Positions 26,101 to 35,612 of a DNA stretch of 64,000 bases are shown here, piece by piece. The stretch covers positions 496,001-560,000 of the forward strand of contig CANJKZ010000517.1 in NCBI GenBank assembly GCA_947471745.1, read 5' to 3'. Source of the DNA: Closterium sp. Naga37s-1 (taxonomy: Eukaryota; Streptophyta; Zygnematophyceae; Desmidiales; Closteriaceae). Within the stretch, counting starts at the first letter, position 1. Each line of letters opens with the position of its first letter. The position numbers and the translations under genes are program-made. The notes beneath the pieces are model-generated. The model made no database searches. It was not told the origin of the DNA and was given only the letters and a program-made list of their open reading frames with translations.

Positions 26101-29100
26101 CTCGACTCAGGACGCCGAGCAGTTGGGCGTCGAGTAACTGGGCGTCAACTTCGTGACGCCGACTTCGAGTAGCCGACTTGGGTGGTCGGCCGACAACTGC
26201 GCTGGTCGACATGAAGCTGGTCGACCAGGACTGCTGGTCGACGTGAAGCTGGTCGACCAGAAGTGACATCGACCTGGAGCTGGTCGACCAAGGGTGTGGT
26301 CGACCTGGTGAGGCCGACTGGAGGTGGCCGTCGACTTGGGAGGTCGACGGGCACGTACGGGAGCAGCTGGGCGACGTGGTTGCCCGGTCGACCAAGTTAC
26401 CTGGGTGACGAGGTTCTGTGGAGGAGTGCGACGGTCGCCCAGGCGAAGTTGGCGAGTCCGACCTCGGTGGTGGTATCCCGAGGTCGACATGGCGGATCAG
26501 GTGGAGTCATCAGCATGAGGATGACTTGGTATGTGCGCTGTGCAGGTGACGAGGCTCAGCCCGCCAATCATCTGCGAGCACCTGCGAAGCGGGTGCGCTG
26601 CTGTTCTGTGTGAGCAGCGCTGGCACGCCGTCAACCTGCGACGTTGGCACGCAGTCGACTTTGCACTGCTGGAGCGCGGTCGACCAAGTCGTGCTGGAAC
26701 GCGGTCGACCATGCTGCGCTGGCAGTCGACCGACCTGAATGCTAGCTCTGACGTAGTCTTGCCATGCCAACTTGATTGTACCATTGTTGTCAACTTTCTC
26801 TAGTGAAACTCTTGCCAACTTGCCCCGTGAACCAGCAAGCAGTGTGTGCACTAGGAAAACGACTAAGGACCAACGAACGCAGAGATCACACGAGCACCCG
26901 TGCCTAGCCCGTAGTCTAGTTCCCGTTGTAGTAGTTATCTCCGCACTGTCAGATCTGCATTTAGGTCTCCCACAGTGCGGAGTCCTACCTTCCAAATGCC
27001 TGTAGCATTCATTGCACCTCCATTCACTTATCAAACGGGTAACACCATGCTATTGAGGAGTTTCTCATAAAAAAGGTTTTCGCTCCCCAAAACCATGTGT
27101 GATTGTAACAAAGGTTATTCATAGCAAGCCTGGCAGGTTCGTGAATGCCACCATGAACCACAACCATTTCATCCCAATAAATCGACCGCCCCTTTCTGCA
27201 CACAACTGAAATCCCTTACCAAACCCAACCTCACCTCCGCCACACAATCCTGCCGCACTCCTCACGCTCTGTTCTCTGCCGTCAATCACGTATCCTTCCC
27301 TTAACTAAACCTAGGGATGAGCAAGAGGCGAACACGAACATGTTCGCGTTCGCCCCTGCACGAACACCGCCGTTCGGCGAACCGAACACTGTTCGGTTCG
27401 CCGAACGACTTTCCCAAAAAAGGGTGTTCGCCGTTCGCCTGTGAAGGCGAACACCTTGTTGACGCAGGCGAACACGAACGTGTTCGTGGCAAACACGTTC
27501 GTGTTCGCCCCAGGACTACATTCACACGTTTGTGAACTGTGCATTGTTGACATTTGTTAGGTGGCTGTAAGCTCCAAATAGAGTAAAATTCAAATCGTTG
27601 CACATTCCCTCCCCCCACCCCCCAAGCCAGTCCCGCCCTGCTTCATCCATGCTAGTGCCAGCATGTGACGGCGAAAGGCTAGATCTGCACTTGAGCAACG
27701 GCGAAATGCTAGATCTGCACTTAAGCAATGGCGAAATGCTATATCTGCTCCTAAGCAACGGCGAAATGCTAGATCTGCTCTTAAGCAATGGCGAATGCCT
27801 TGATCCGCACTTAAGCAACGGCGAAATGCTAGATCTGCAGTTAAGCAATGGCGAAATGCCTTGATCCGCACTTAAGCAACGAAATGCTAGATCTGTACTT
27901 AACTAACTTCGAAATGCCAGATCTGAGCCCAAACACCAAGGCCCGCGACCTAAAAATTGGTCTCGGGCCTATTCGTCGACGAACACATTGGTGTTCGTCG
28001 AAGGCCCGTGTCGAACACGAACATGTTCGTGTTCGACGCGCCTCGGCCAGCTGAGTTGGGCGAACGGCGAACGTGTTCGGGCGAACACCGAACACGTTCG
28101 CCCCGAACAATTTAGGCCAAAAAAAAATCCTGTTCGGTTCGCCTCGAACACGTTCGAGGCGAACCGAACAGGAGTTCGTCACATTGCTCATCCCTAACTA
28201 AACCTAGCATCCTCCTAATTTTAGCCATACTTGGCGCAGTGCTCCTATGTGATTCAAGCACCTTGGAATTCGACCTTATGGGAATTTCTCACAGGAAAAA
28301 GAGTGCAGGGAGAGAGGAGAAGATGTTGGGAATGAAGCCATTCAAAGTGTTGTTATTGAGGCTCCTGTGCGATTTGAGTGGAAACACGTGGAAAAATGGA
28401 ATCAGGAAGGCGGGGAAGTAGGAAAATTACGGCGACCGTACAGAGTGGGTGAAATTAAGACACGGGGATCGGGTGGAAAGCACTGTGTGGTGCAAAAATA
28501 GGAAAACAACGACCTGCCGTAAGGCGTGGTGAAGGGAGTGGAGGTGTAAGGCTTTGTAAGCGGGCGAGGAACACTGTTTCTGTTCGAAGCCCCAACGGAC
28601 GACAAATTATATTTGCGGTTTCCATTTTTCATATTACTGTAGCTTCGTAACAGAAAATACGATGCTTCGCTTTTTCCGCATACGAAAGACGGCTCAGCAT
28701 TGTATAAACTCGCTGGTTTTCGCGCGCCAACCACAAAGTACCCAATTGTTGGGATAGAATTTGAAGTTCCCATCTTTGAGGCCGTAGGATGAGAAATTAC
28801 TAGACTCCCACCAGACTTATCTTCCAAACACCTTCTTCAAATGACTTGCCTTTCTCCTCTGCTGTGGGCCTTCTCCTTTTACGAAGCTTATTCCACCATG
28901 ACTCGTCGACTCTCTTTGTTTTAGCGCACCCCATGACTAGCACATTCCGCTTTCTGCTAGTTCCTAAGCTTTGTCATCGTGTCCAAAGAGTATGATTCTA
29001 CACGACTGTGTGGATGGTCCATCTCTCATTAAGCTCGTACTCCGAAAAGCATGAAGTCGAGCTCCTGGTCGGTGAGGCCTCCACCTTCAACGAGCAATCA

Positions 29101-32100
29101 GCGCAGCCTCGTTCGCCTAGATCAATGATCTCCTCAATGATATTCTCAGAGTTTTCCATGTTGACGAGCTAAGTTCAATGAGACCTAACATAGAATAACA
29201 GGCTCTTCATGTGTTCCATCCATGCTCGCCGCACTATGGACAACCTTATATTCTAACCGTGGAGCTGTATGAATGGTATTCGTGCAGTCACACTATCTTA
29301 AAGTTCACTTAGGAGGAAAAAATGTTGGAGTGTCGAGAGGCCAGTGATTGCACATGAAGAACTTATTTAGAAATATGAACAACCTTACTAAACCACAAAA
29401 AAACATTCGCACAAAAACATTTAGCAAGCTACAATCTAGGTGCGCTTTGCAAGTCACCAACGTCGGGTGAAAACTGCAAAACATGCTTAGTATATAATTC
29501 TTGCATACCTATAAAAAGGTAATTTCAACAACTCAAGTATACTTGACAAGTTTCTGTAACACAATGTTTCCGCAGTTATGGAAACGTCCTCCGGGTTCAC
29601 TTTGTCCACGTTTTTCCAACGTGGAACACTCTACTAGTTTGAACCATTGCTGCCGAGGCTCAAAAATTCAATGTCTGAATTTCTTTCGATATTCTTCATA
29701 TGGGGATAAACTTGTGGTTTCTCTGCACAGGTGTCCGTCAGTCGAGATTACTTTTAGCAAGCACACAGTTGGGTTCTTAGCAAGTGGACCCCACTCTCAC
29801 TTCGACGAAGATGCCTTGCTGCAGAGAGCAACGACCCGCTGCAGAGTCACTGCTCAATCGTAACAATGGTCAGACATTAACTGCCCTAAAAGGTGCTGCA
29901 AAGAAGATGGGTGATGGAACTGTCCTGACGGTCGAAATAGAAAACACTAGACACACGAAGAAAAATGATGTGAAAAACGTTGTCACATGCAAATATTTAC
30001 TGTGGGCACGTGTGATTCAAGCCCCATGACAAAACATGATCAAAAGGAAGCTTCTTACATTAACTTGAGCGCAGTGAGCAAAGAGAGGCTTTTTGGAACG
30101 GAGCCAGTCAAAAGGTTGTACCCCAGATCCCTGAATGGGGTCAAATGACAGTTGAGAGATAATATCCTTCGCATATTAGGTCACAGGACCTTCCATCACG
30201 AGACTTCACTCAAGACGCTGGAAATAAGGGCACTGGGAGTGAAAGCCCAGAGAGGGAGGGTGCTGGGGGAAGTGGTGGAGATAGGAGGTACGGATGCATG
30301 AGGTAGAAAACAGGGATGGTCAAGGGTAATGGGGGAAGTAATGGTACCTGCCTTATCCACAGAGCAGTAAACACAGCAAACCTTCAAAAATACTGCAGCG
30401 GCAACAGGTTTTATCCAAGCATCAGCCTGCATCACACGACTCACAATACAGCCAACGAAGCCATGTTCCCAATTCCAGCTGGAATTGTCCCCGTCATGTT
30501 ATTCATGCTAAGGTTTCTGTTAAAGGAAATTGGAAAATGGTCAAGATCACAAAGGTTGGAGTGGAGAATAATCAAGATTCCTGTTCTGACAGCCTTTGCT
30601 CAAGATTGGGCAATTTAGTACAAATCAAGGGTGCAAGCTCAAAGGTCCTCTTGTCCAATAGGCGAGGGGCAGAATGAGAAGGGGCAGATTAAATAACAAA
30701 ATGCAAATTGCAGACAGCATGAGTGCTGCATTGAAGCACGTCTTCCACGAGGTCAAGAAGTGGGAAACAATGCTGCCGCAACAATGGCTGGTGATGCACT
30801 CGCTCATTTCACCACTACGTCTGAAGTTCTCCTTGCTGATGCTGACTTCCTCCTCATAGGTTGCACCATGCTGTTGTTCTTCTGGCTGCTGCTCACACCC
30901 GTGCATCACAGCATATCTCTCCTTCTACCCCTGTCTCTGCCCTTGCCGTTTCCCATCTCCGGCTCTTGTCCCCTTTGCCCCTCTCCCATTGTCTGCGTCC
31001 ACCTTTGAAATCTCACAGGCAAGTGTGATTCAAGCGCCATGGCAGCATAAAGTGTGGGAGCTCCTTACAGTGCAGCGAGGGAAGTCAGCAAGGTAAGGCT
31101 GTCGGGAACAGAACCAGAAAAAGAGTTGCTTCCTAGGGACCTGTGTGAATCAGTTGCAAGACTTAGAAATATTGTGACAATGGGCATATGAGGTATAAGC
31201 TCTGTCAAATGACACTCTACATCATAGACAAGCCGGATCATCAGCATCATCATGTGAGAGATACTTTTAAGCCAAAGAGTGCACTCCTCGAGATGTTGAT
31301 GCCTTTGGAAATTGACTAGTGGGAGATTTTCCAGTAACTGCGTGCGCTTCATGGAAATTTTGCAGTTCCCTGTGGGAATTTTCACGCCTCTGGGGCCTCA
31401 ATAGATAGTTATCAAGAAGAACGTTTCAAGAGAGGGTGGTGGGAGGGTCGGCGCTGGGGTGGAGGGGAAATAAGGCATGGTAGAAAGACTGCCGCCGCTC
31501 ACCCGTATACTGACAACAGTTGTCCATCCAAGCCAGGAAATACTGTGTCCCAACGAAGCATCATCTTTGATCCTACAACAACTTACAGGACCGATAAGGC
31601 AGTGAGGCGTTCAAGTCCAGCTGGAATAGACCCGAAGAGCTGATTCTCACTTAGACGTCTGTTCAAGCAGTAGGAAAAATGTGCAGAGTGCAGTGGTGCT
31701 GAGCAAGATTCCAGTATAGCCAAGTGAGGTTGACTAATAAAGTCACCCTCGGGTCACGTTTTGGCAACAGCTGGTTACCACTCGAGCTCGTGACACTCAG
31801 GCACAGCTGATTTTAGTCGAACAGACGCCTCTGAGTTGCAATTGTCTTGAGCAGAACAAAGGTTCACTGAGCGTCTAAATCCTTTGAGACGAGGGAATGT
31901 CAGGTTGCGACAGCTACATTACATGAGGTATTTGCGACGAGAGAATACGGTTGGAGAGGTGAGCCATATGATGGTGTTAGTTCCTCATTTTCACATTAGC
32001 AAGGAATCCAACCATGGCTCGGTTGAAAGTCTAACCAGTTCAAGTCGAGCCAAACCGCGGCCTATTTTGGGCCACCTGGTTCGAACCCAACCAGGCCAGG

Positions 32101-33696
32101 TTGGAGTGGAATTGCATTCAACCTTGTATCACGGCCAAGTTTGATTCAGGCGCCATAGTAGCACAACCCGTCCCGTGAAAAAAGATTCTCACAATGCCGT
32201 TAGTCCCGTGAGGAGGGTGATGCTGTCGGGAATGGAGCCGGTCAAAGAGTTATAGGAGATATTCCTGCACCGGGTGCGTTGGAGGCATGGAGATGGTAAC
32301 AGTGCGAGAGCCAGGAGGGAGAGCAGGCACACATAAGCTACACCTGGGGGCGATGAGACGAGCATGATGGGAAGCATGATATAAAGAAGGAAAAAACAAA
32401 ATGAAATAGAACAAGCTGTGGCGTATGTTTCGAGATTGCAGCAAGAAGAAAACGCGGGCCGTTAGATTTCGCCTCGCTTGGAGGATGCCGCAACAATCCT
32501 CGGAGAATGGAGCTTTCATGTAGATAGACCAACAGAATGCATGCATGGCTGCACTTCCGGATGCTCGCCTTGGTGTGGAATGCCCCAAGTGCTGCATGCA
32601 TTGAAGAGTTTCAAAGGGCTTGAAAGCTCTTTGTCATGTTCCTCGACAGAGGTCAGTTCAAGTTGGTTCAGCATGCAGCGTCTGACAACACAATTGAAGC
32701 CTGTCCGTCTGTCACTCAAGCACACATTGGCAGCTCGGCAGGGTGAATGAGAGGCATAAGGAGCCTGCTCCACACGACTTACACGTTTTTCAAGGAGCGC
32801 ATTTTTCCAATAACAGCTGGAATGGACCCAGAGAGCTCATTTGTGCTCAACCTTCTGTTCACAGAGGGAGTAGAGTGGCGAGTTAACTTGTCTGAGAAAG
32901 CGGTGGCGGATGCAAGGAGGAGTTAGACCAGAATGTTGGTCACATCACATAGGCGAGGAACGAAATGGGAAACAGCCGCTTACAGCCAATCCATAGGCAA
33001 AGTCCATCTGCAATTAAGTGCTCAGAGCAGGCTTAGGGAGAAGGAGAAAGGCACTGGAGGAAACGGGGGCATGATAAGTGTGAGGTGGACTCATGCGAAA
33101 GCGTGATTGAAGCGTCATGGCACCTTGATCCCGTGGCAGCTTCTTACAAGTCCGAGAGAGACGAGAGCGAGGTGATGCTTTCGGGAATGGAGCCGGTCAA
33201 GTTGAGGCTAGAAAGATCTCTGTGATGGGAGAGTCAGGGACGTGGGTTGAGGACAGCGGTCAAAGCCGTGCGTGGAGCGAGCATGCAGACAATGGTGTGA
33301 CAGCCTTTGTACTCCAAGGTGAGAAAGGCAACGTCATGCGGACGACACGGGTCGCAGCTGCGCATCCCGCTGGAATGATCGCTGGGAACATCTGAGGTTA
33401 CCCCTACTAGGGTTACATGTAGTACATGCAACTCCCGCACACATTGCACCGTTTCAGCAGGCACCAGCCTGCTCCCATTCCAAGCTGCACGACGGGTGCA
33501 CTCACAGCATGGAAATCATGCCTCTGCCGTCACATCCAATGCGGGTGCTGAGGCTCAACACGTTACAGTCCGCTCCTTTCGTCCACCCCTCGATCGTCAC
33601 TCCCCATGACTTCTGCAAGCCGATGAGAACCGCCGCTGCCAGTTGGAGAGGCGAGGGGAGCAGAGGAGAGAACGCACAAGCGAGAAAAGGCGCCAT
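11761..33696 (-). CDS. Leucine-rich-repeat receptor-like kinase (gene A), 32 exons
   Basis: This is a predicted plasma-membrane receptor kinase: an outer LRR domain that would bind a ligand or co-receptor, one membrane span, and a cytoplasmic Ser/Thr kinase. Exons from 5' to 3' are 33696-33506 (signal peptide and LRR cap); LRR exons ending at 33219, 32854, 32264, 31658, 31140, 30516, 30130, 28364, 24571, 24214, 22890, 21249, 20645, 19979, 18725, 18332, 17991, 17412, 17039, 16675, 16412, 16089 and 15764; 15027-14903 (Cys-rich); 14586-14407 (membrane span); and six kinase exons down to the stop at 11763-11761. LRR exons are 72 nt except 17039-16971 (69 nt). The sum is 3114 nt, in frame throughout. 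The start has a good plant context (CACCACAATGGC). I infer the gene is working. Exon 17991-17920 has degenerate splice sites. The ligand and the subfamily are unknown. Confidence 0.88.
12992..13142. mobile_element. Small hAT-like MITE in the kinase intron of gene A
   Basis: About 150 bp is rich in GTTCG/CGAAC words and flanked by the 8-bp direct repeat CCTATGAT (12984-12991 and 13143-13150), the target length of hAT elements. The right end is TTGCTCATGCCTA, one base from the terminal repeat of the larger hAT element at 27312-28196. The matching left terminal repeat is not present, so the left end is worn or truncated. Confidence 0.55.
14407..14586 (-). CDS. Gene A exon: Ser/Gly-rich stalk and transmembrane helix
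   Basis: A 180-nt exon codes for a Ser/Gly-rich stalk, then a hydrophobic helix (GAIIGIVVAAVAILLLLLAA, followed by LLLYL) and a basic stop-transfer RHKRQQ. This orientation places the kinase in the cytoplasm. It starts and ends in phase 1, fitting the neighbouring exons. Confidence 0.88.
14903..15027 (-). CDS. Gene A exon: cysteine-rich membrane-proximal segment
   Basis: A 125-nt exon follows the last LRR. It opens NISGTGLTCPAD and then carries seven cysteines in about 30 residues, including FCQACPSFCQTC (C-x2-C-x3-C-x2-C spacing). It starts in phase 2 and ends in phase 1 (GTGAGA donor), which joins correctly to the membrane exon. It lies outside the cell, between LRRs and membrane, and may be a disulfide-bonded cap or small zinc-knuckle-like fold. 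Its function is not known. Confidence 0.75.
15693..31658 (-). CDS. Gene A LRR exons 4-23 (unique to gene A)
   Basis: Twenty LRR exons, one repeat each, have low ends at 31587, 31069, 30445, 30059, 28293, 24500, 24143, 22819, 21178, 20574, 19908, 18654, 18261, 17920, 17341, 16971, 16604, 16341, 16018 and 15693. All are phase 2 on both sides. Many alternate between an IPxSLTLLTxL type and an IPAGIGNMxSL type. Donors are mostly GTAAG or GTGAG, with GTATG after exons 18261, 16971 and 15693 and GTAAC after 19908. Repeats in the membrane-proximal part (SGPLP, SGPVP) depart more from the consensus. Introns run from about 260 bp to 3.7 kb, the longest (24572-28292) being packed with repeats. Confidence 0.85.
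17920..17991 (-). pseudogene. Decayed LRR exon of gene A
   Basis: The reading frame gives a good repeat (SHNQLDGTIPERISSLSIL) of standard length. However, the base pair before it is AC instead of AG, and the donor position reads AAGTG instead of GT. No better splice sites are obvious at the edges. Because the exon is 72 nt with phase-2 ends, skipping it would remove one repeat and keep the frame, so the gene can tolerate its loss. A cryptic site further out is possible. Confidence 0.6.
18860..19017. mobile_element. MITE-like block rich in GAGTCG/CTCGT words
   Basis: The block is a dense set of inverted ACTCG and CGAGT words and ends in TTGCTCATGCCTA (19005-19017), the same 13-base end as the MITE at 12992-13142. 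It lies in an LRR intron of gene A. The left end and target duplication were not found. Confidence 0.4.
21765..22045. repeat. Two-copy tandem duplication in an LRR intron
   Basis: A unit of about 150 bp occurs twice. Shared words include TCTGTTCGGCACAAGCCAAA (about 21846 and 22001), CAAGGAG.TGGAGCT and the phrase GGGTCCCGCATGT. The copies differ by scattered substitutions. No coding content. Confidence 0.7.
25100..25385. repeat. Tandem array, about 44-bp unit, about 6-7 copies
   Basis: The repeated theme is ACATGAAGGGCAGTCTCGTC followed by TTT and a TCGACT word. Units vary in length and sequence. The array lies in the 3.7-kb intron between LRR exons 8 and 9 of gene A. Confidence 0.75.
25780..26950 (+). 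mobile_element. LTR-type remnant rich in GTCGAC, related to the E5/E6 family
   Basis: The segment from about 26.55 to 26.95 kb resembles the LTRs of E5 and E6. Shared themes include CTGCTGGAGC...GTCGAC, then GTGAAACTCTTGCCAAC, then CACACGAGC and CGTAGTCTAGTTCCCG. The preceding 0.8 kb is a patchwork of TGGTCGACC words with more than twenty GTCGAC palindromes. No coding part was recognised. It lies within an intron of gene A, on the opposite strand. Limits are approximate. Confidence 0.5.
27312..28196. mobile_element. Non-autonomous hAT element, 885 bp, with perfect TIRs and target duplication
   Basis: The ends are TAGGGATGAGCAA and TTGCTCATCCCTA (13-bp perfect inverted repeats). The flanks are ACTAAACC on both sides (27304-27311 and 28197-28204), the 8-bp duplication of hAT elements. 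Inside each end are 200-bp blocks of nested inverted GTTCG words (27320-27510 and 27970-28185). The middle (27680-27925) is a 30-bp tandem array. No transposase is coded, so it would depend on an enzyme made elsewhere. It sits in an intron of gene A. The perfect ends suggest a fairly recent insertion. Confidence 0.85.
27680..27925. repeat. 30-bp tandem array inside the hAT element
   Basis: About eight copies of a unit reading roughly CTAGATCTGCACTTAAGCAA followed by YGGCGAAATG, with small differences and one shorter copy. Confidence 0.85.
28365..30058. other. Intron of gene A without a recognised gene
   Basis: 1.7 kb lies between LRR exons 7 and 8. It is of mixed composition with short open frames only. 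No LRR exon, terminal repeats or RNA gene could be supported. Confidence 0.6.
32193..33219 (-). CDS. Gene A LRR exons 1-3 (inside the palindrome arm)
   Basis: Three 72-nt exons lie at 33219-33148, 32854-32783 and 32264-32193. Each codes for one 24-residue plant-type repeat (LxxNxLxGSIPxxxxxLxxL), for example NLTGSIPESITSLSSL. All begin with the third base of a codon (phase 2) and have AG acceptors and GTAAG or GTGAG donors. They are duplicated without visible change in gene B. The palindrome arm ends about 75 bp into the following intron. Confidence 0.9.
33506..33696 (-). CDS. Gene A exon 1: signal peptide and LRR N-terminal cap
   Basis: The exon codes for a hydrophobic start (MAPFLACAFSPLL..., residues 1 to about 22, a likely secretion signal). 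A cap region follows with a helix containing LQKSWG, then W-x-x-GADCN and IGCDGRG, the usual plant LRR N-cap pattern. It ends in phase 2 at a GTGAGT donor. An AG lying inside it (after CCAACTGGC) could instead be an acceptor, which would move the true start upstream; the ATG is preferred because of its context. The mirror copy at 56713-56903 is identical as far as compared. Confidence 0.75.
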
Positions 33697-34300
33697 TGTG
33701 GTGTCCTATGGGTACAACCTGCGATTCGTTTATCATATTCATCTCCTTTTGCAATCGCGGCACCGGCGGTGTCACGTCACCGCTTAACCCGTCGGCAGCA
33801 GTGCGCGAGGGATGATGAGCGCGGTACCATCTACAACAGTTTCACCTACTAAGCAAGTAAGCCATATTCTATGCGTTGGCTCCAAGGCAACGGCGGTATC
33901 ATGTCATCGACACACCCTAACCTGAGAATCATGATGAAACGTGCTACCAGTCTCATTCGCAGCAGATGCAAACAATTGAAGTCCGCGCGAGGGAGCGAGC
34001 GCGGCTTTCGGCCCGCTGGGGCGCGTGCCCAAAACGAGCGCTGCGTTTGATGCGGACCTTGGGAGTCGAGGAGCAGTTCCGCACTGCGGCACGAGGTGGC
34101 GAAGGCCGCAAGCCAAAGCGCGAAGGGAGCAAGCCATGCTCGCTCCGTCGCTGACTTGGGCTGCGGCATCTGTGGCGCGAAGCGGCCTGCTGCTAGTAGT
34201 TAGTTCGAAAAGCAGCGGAAAATCGAGGAGCTTGTAAGATTGAGATGGCATCATCCGAGTTTTGAAGTTGACTCAACTGAGCTACGGTACTCAGCTGACA
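33697..34300 (-). promoter_or_regulatory. Upstream region of gene A (mirror of the gene B upstream region)
   Basis: The 600 bp before the proposed start codon lie in the near-identical tract and mirror 56109-56712. GC-rich open frames of about 100 codons occur on both strands but lack recognisable domains, so I read this as promoter and leader. No TATA box was assigned with confidence. Confidence 0.35.
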
Positions 34301-34833
34301 AATCAGCGGCGCTGATGCAGGGGCCCCCTCTCGCCCAGCAGGATTCTGATCCGCGTCATCTCTCACCCCACCCTACATGAGGATTGGCTACCACCCACAG
34401 TCGCACCTTCTCTTGCTACAAGTGGTCCAAACGAAATCACTGGCGATGATATGTTTGGCAGGAGGTAGAAGAACTTGGCTTAGAAAATGGGAACCGATAT
34501 GGGGCGGGGACAGTGCTGGTTGGGGTGGGGGGAAGAGGAATGATGGATCAGCGCAAATCTTCCGCCTCGGACGGCGTGGGGGAAAGCTGGAAGGACGTTA
34601 CTTTAGCATATTAGGAACTGTCCAAACCCAAGAGCAGTTAGAACCACTCTATCAAATACTCTGGTTTTTTCCTTACGTTACCCCTTCCATCTGAAGTGGG
34701 CAGGCTGATATTTTACAAGTCCTGTTTTTTTAGAGAAGGGATGAATGATACTTATATAGTATGGTGAGAAGCACTGGCATTCTTCTTGTCAAAACAAGGA
34801 TACCATGTTGAAGTCTATTCTCTACACGTGCCC

Positions 34834-35482
34834 TGCTTGCAACCGAAAGCTCGGAGGACGAAAATTTGCAGCAATATATGAGGAGTGATGGTTGTTTTCC
34901 TCCTAAGCTCAGAGCCTTTGGCATGTTCGAATGGAAGAACAATTGCCATAGATTGTTTTGACGTTTTTTTTTAATGTGTCAAGTGATCTCGTTTTTTCTG
35001 TTCACAACTTGTCGAAACTAACAATAGATTCTTCCGACTTTATTTTCTAATGAGACCGCCAGATTCAGTGCTGGGCGTCACAATGTGTAGAAAAGGTAAC
35101 GAATCAAGATGAACTTGAAAAGGAGGTTCAAAATATCATGTTTAGAATTAGATGGTCATATAATATGCGTTACACATTTATAATATTCTGAAATATAATT
35201 ATTAAGATCGTTATCAACATAGTTTTTTCTACATCACAGCATTGTTTCAGTTAAGCGGTTGTGTTATATATAAAGCTGGAGGTATATATCAATGTTTATT
35301 TGCATATTGAGTATTTATCCATAGCTGACTTATTACTTTAGTATCGGTACTTAGCAACAACAGAATTGGTCAAATCAAATTGTTTTGTTTTAAGGTTTTC
35401 TTGGTATTTTATTTAATTCATTTATATTTGTTTTGAGTGGCACTATGATAATCAGCCTGTGCATATTTTGAAGTGTTAGTCA
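34834..35482. other. Inner diverged part of palindrome arm 1, no gene
   Basis: AT-rich DNA without coding frames. It aligns in inverted orientation with 54809-55575 plus 47106-47441, with many substitutions. It ends in AGTCA, the target site of E3. Confidence 0.8.
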
Positions 35483-35612
35483 TGTGAAAATAGAAACGAG
35501 GAATGAATGAACTAGCAAGCAAGTGGGTACAAGTAGGAAAACATAGAAGTGTTGTACCCTATATTGACTACCCCACTACAGCCTACACAGACTATGTCAT
35601 ATAAGTTTGACA
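35483..35612 (-). repeat. 3' LTR of E3
   Basis: A 130-bp repeat reading TGTGAAAATAG...TTTGACA on the plus strand, next to the AGTCA duplication on its outer side and a C-rich (plus strand) purine tract on its inner side. Confidence 0.93.

Noticed and set aside
33849-34254. Frames of about 100 codons upstream of gene A and their mirror copies upstream of gene B
   Set aside because: Several overlapping frames on both strands, GC-rich, no domain; more likely promoter and leader DNA. Their presence in both arms reflects the duplicated DNA, not selection on protein.
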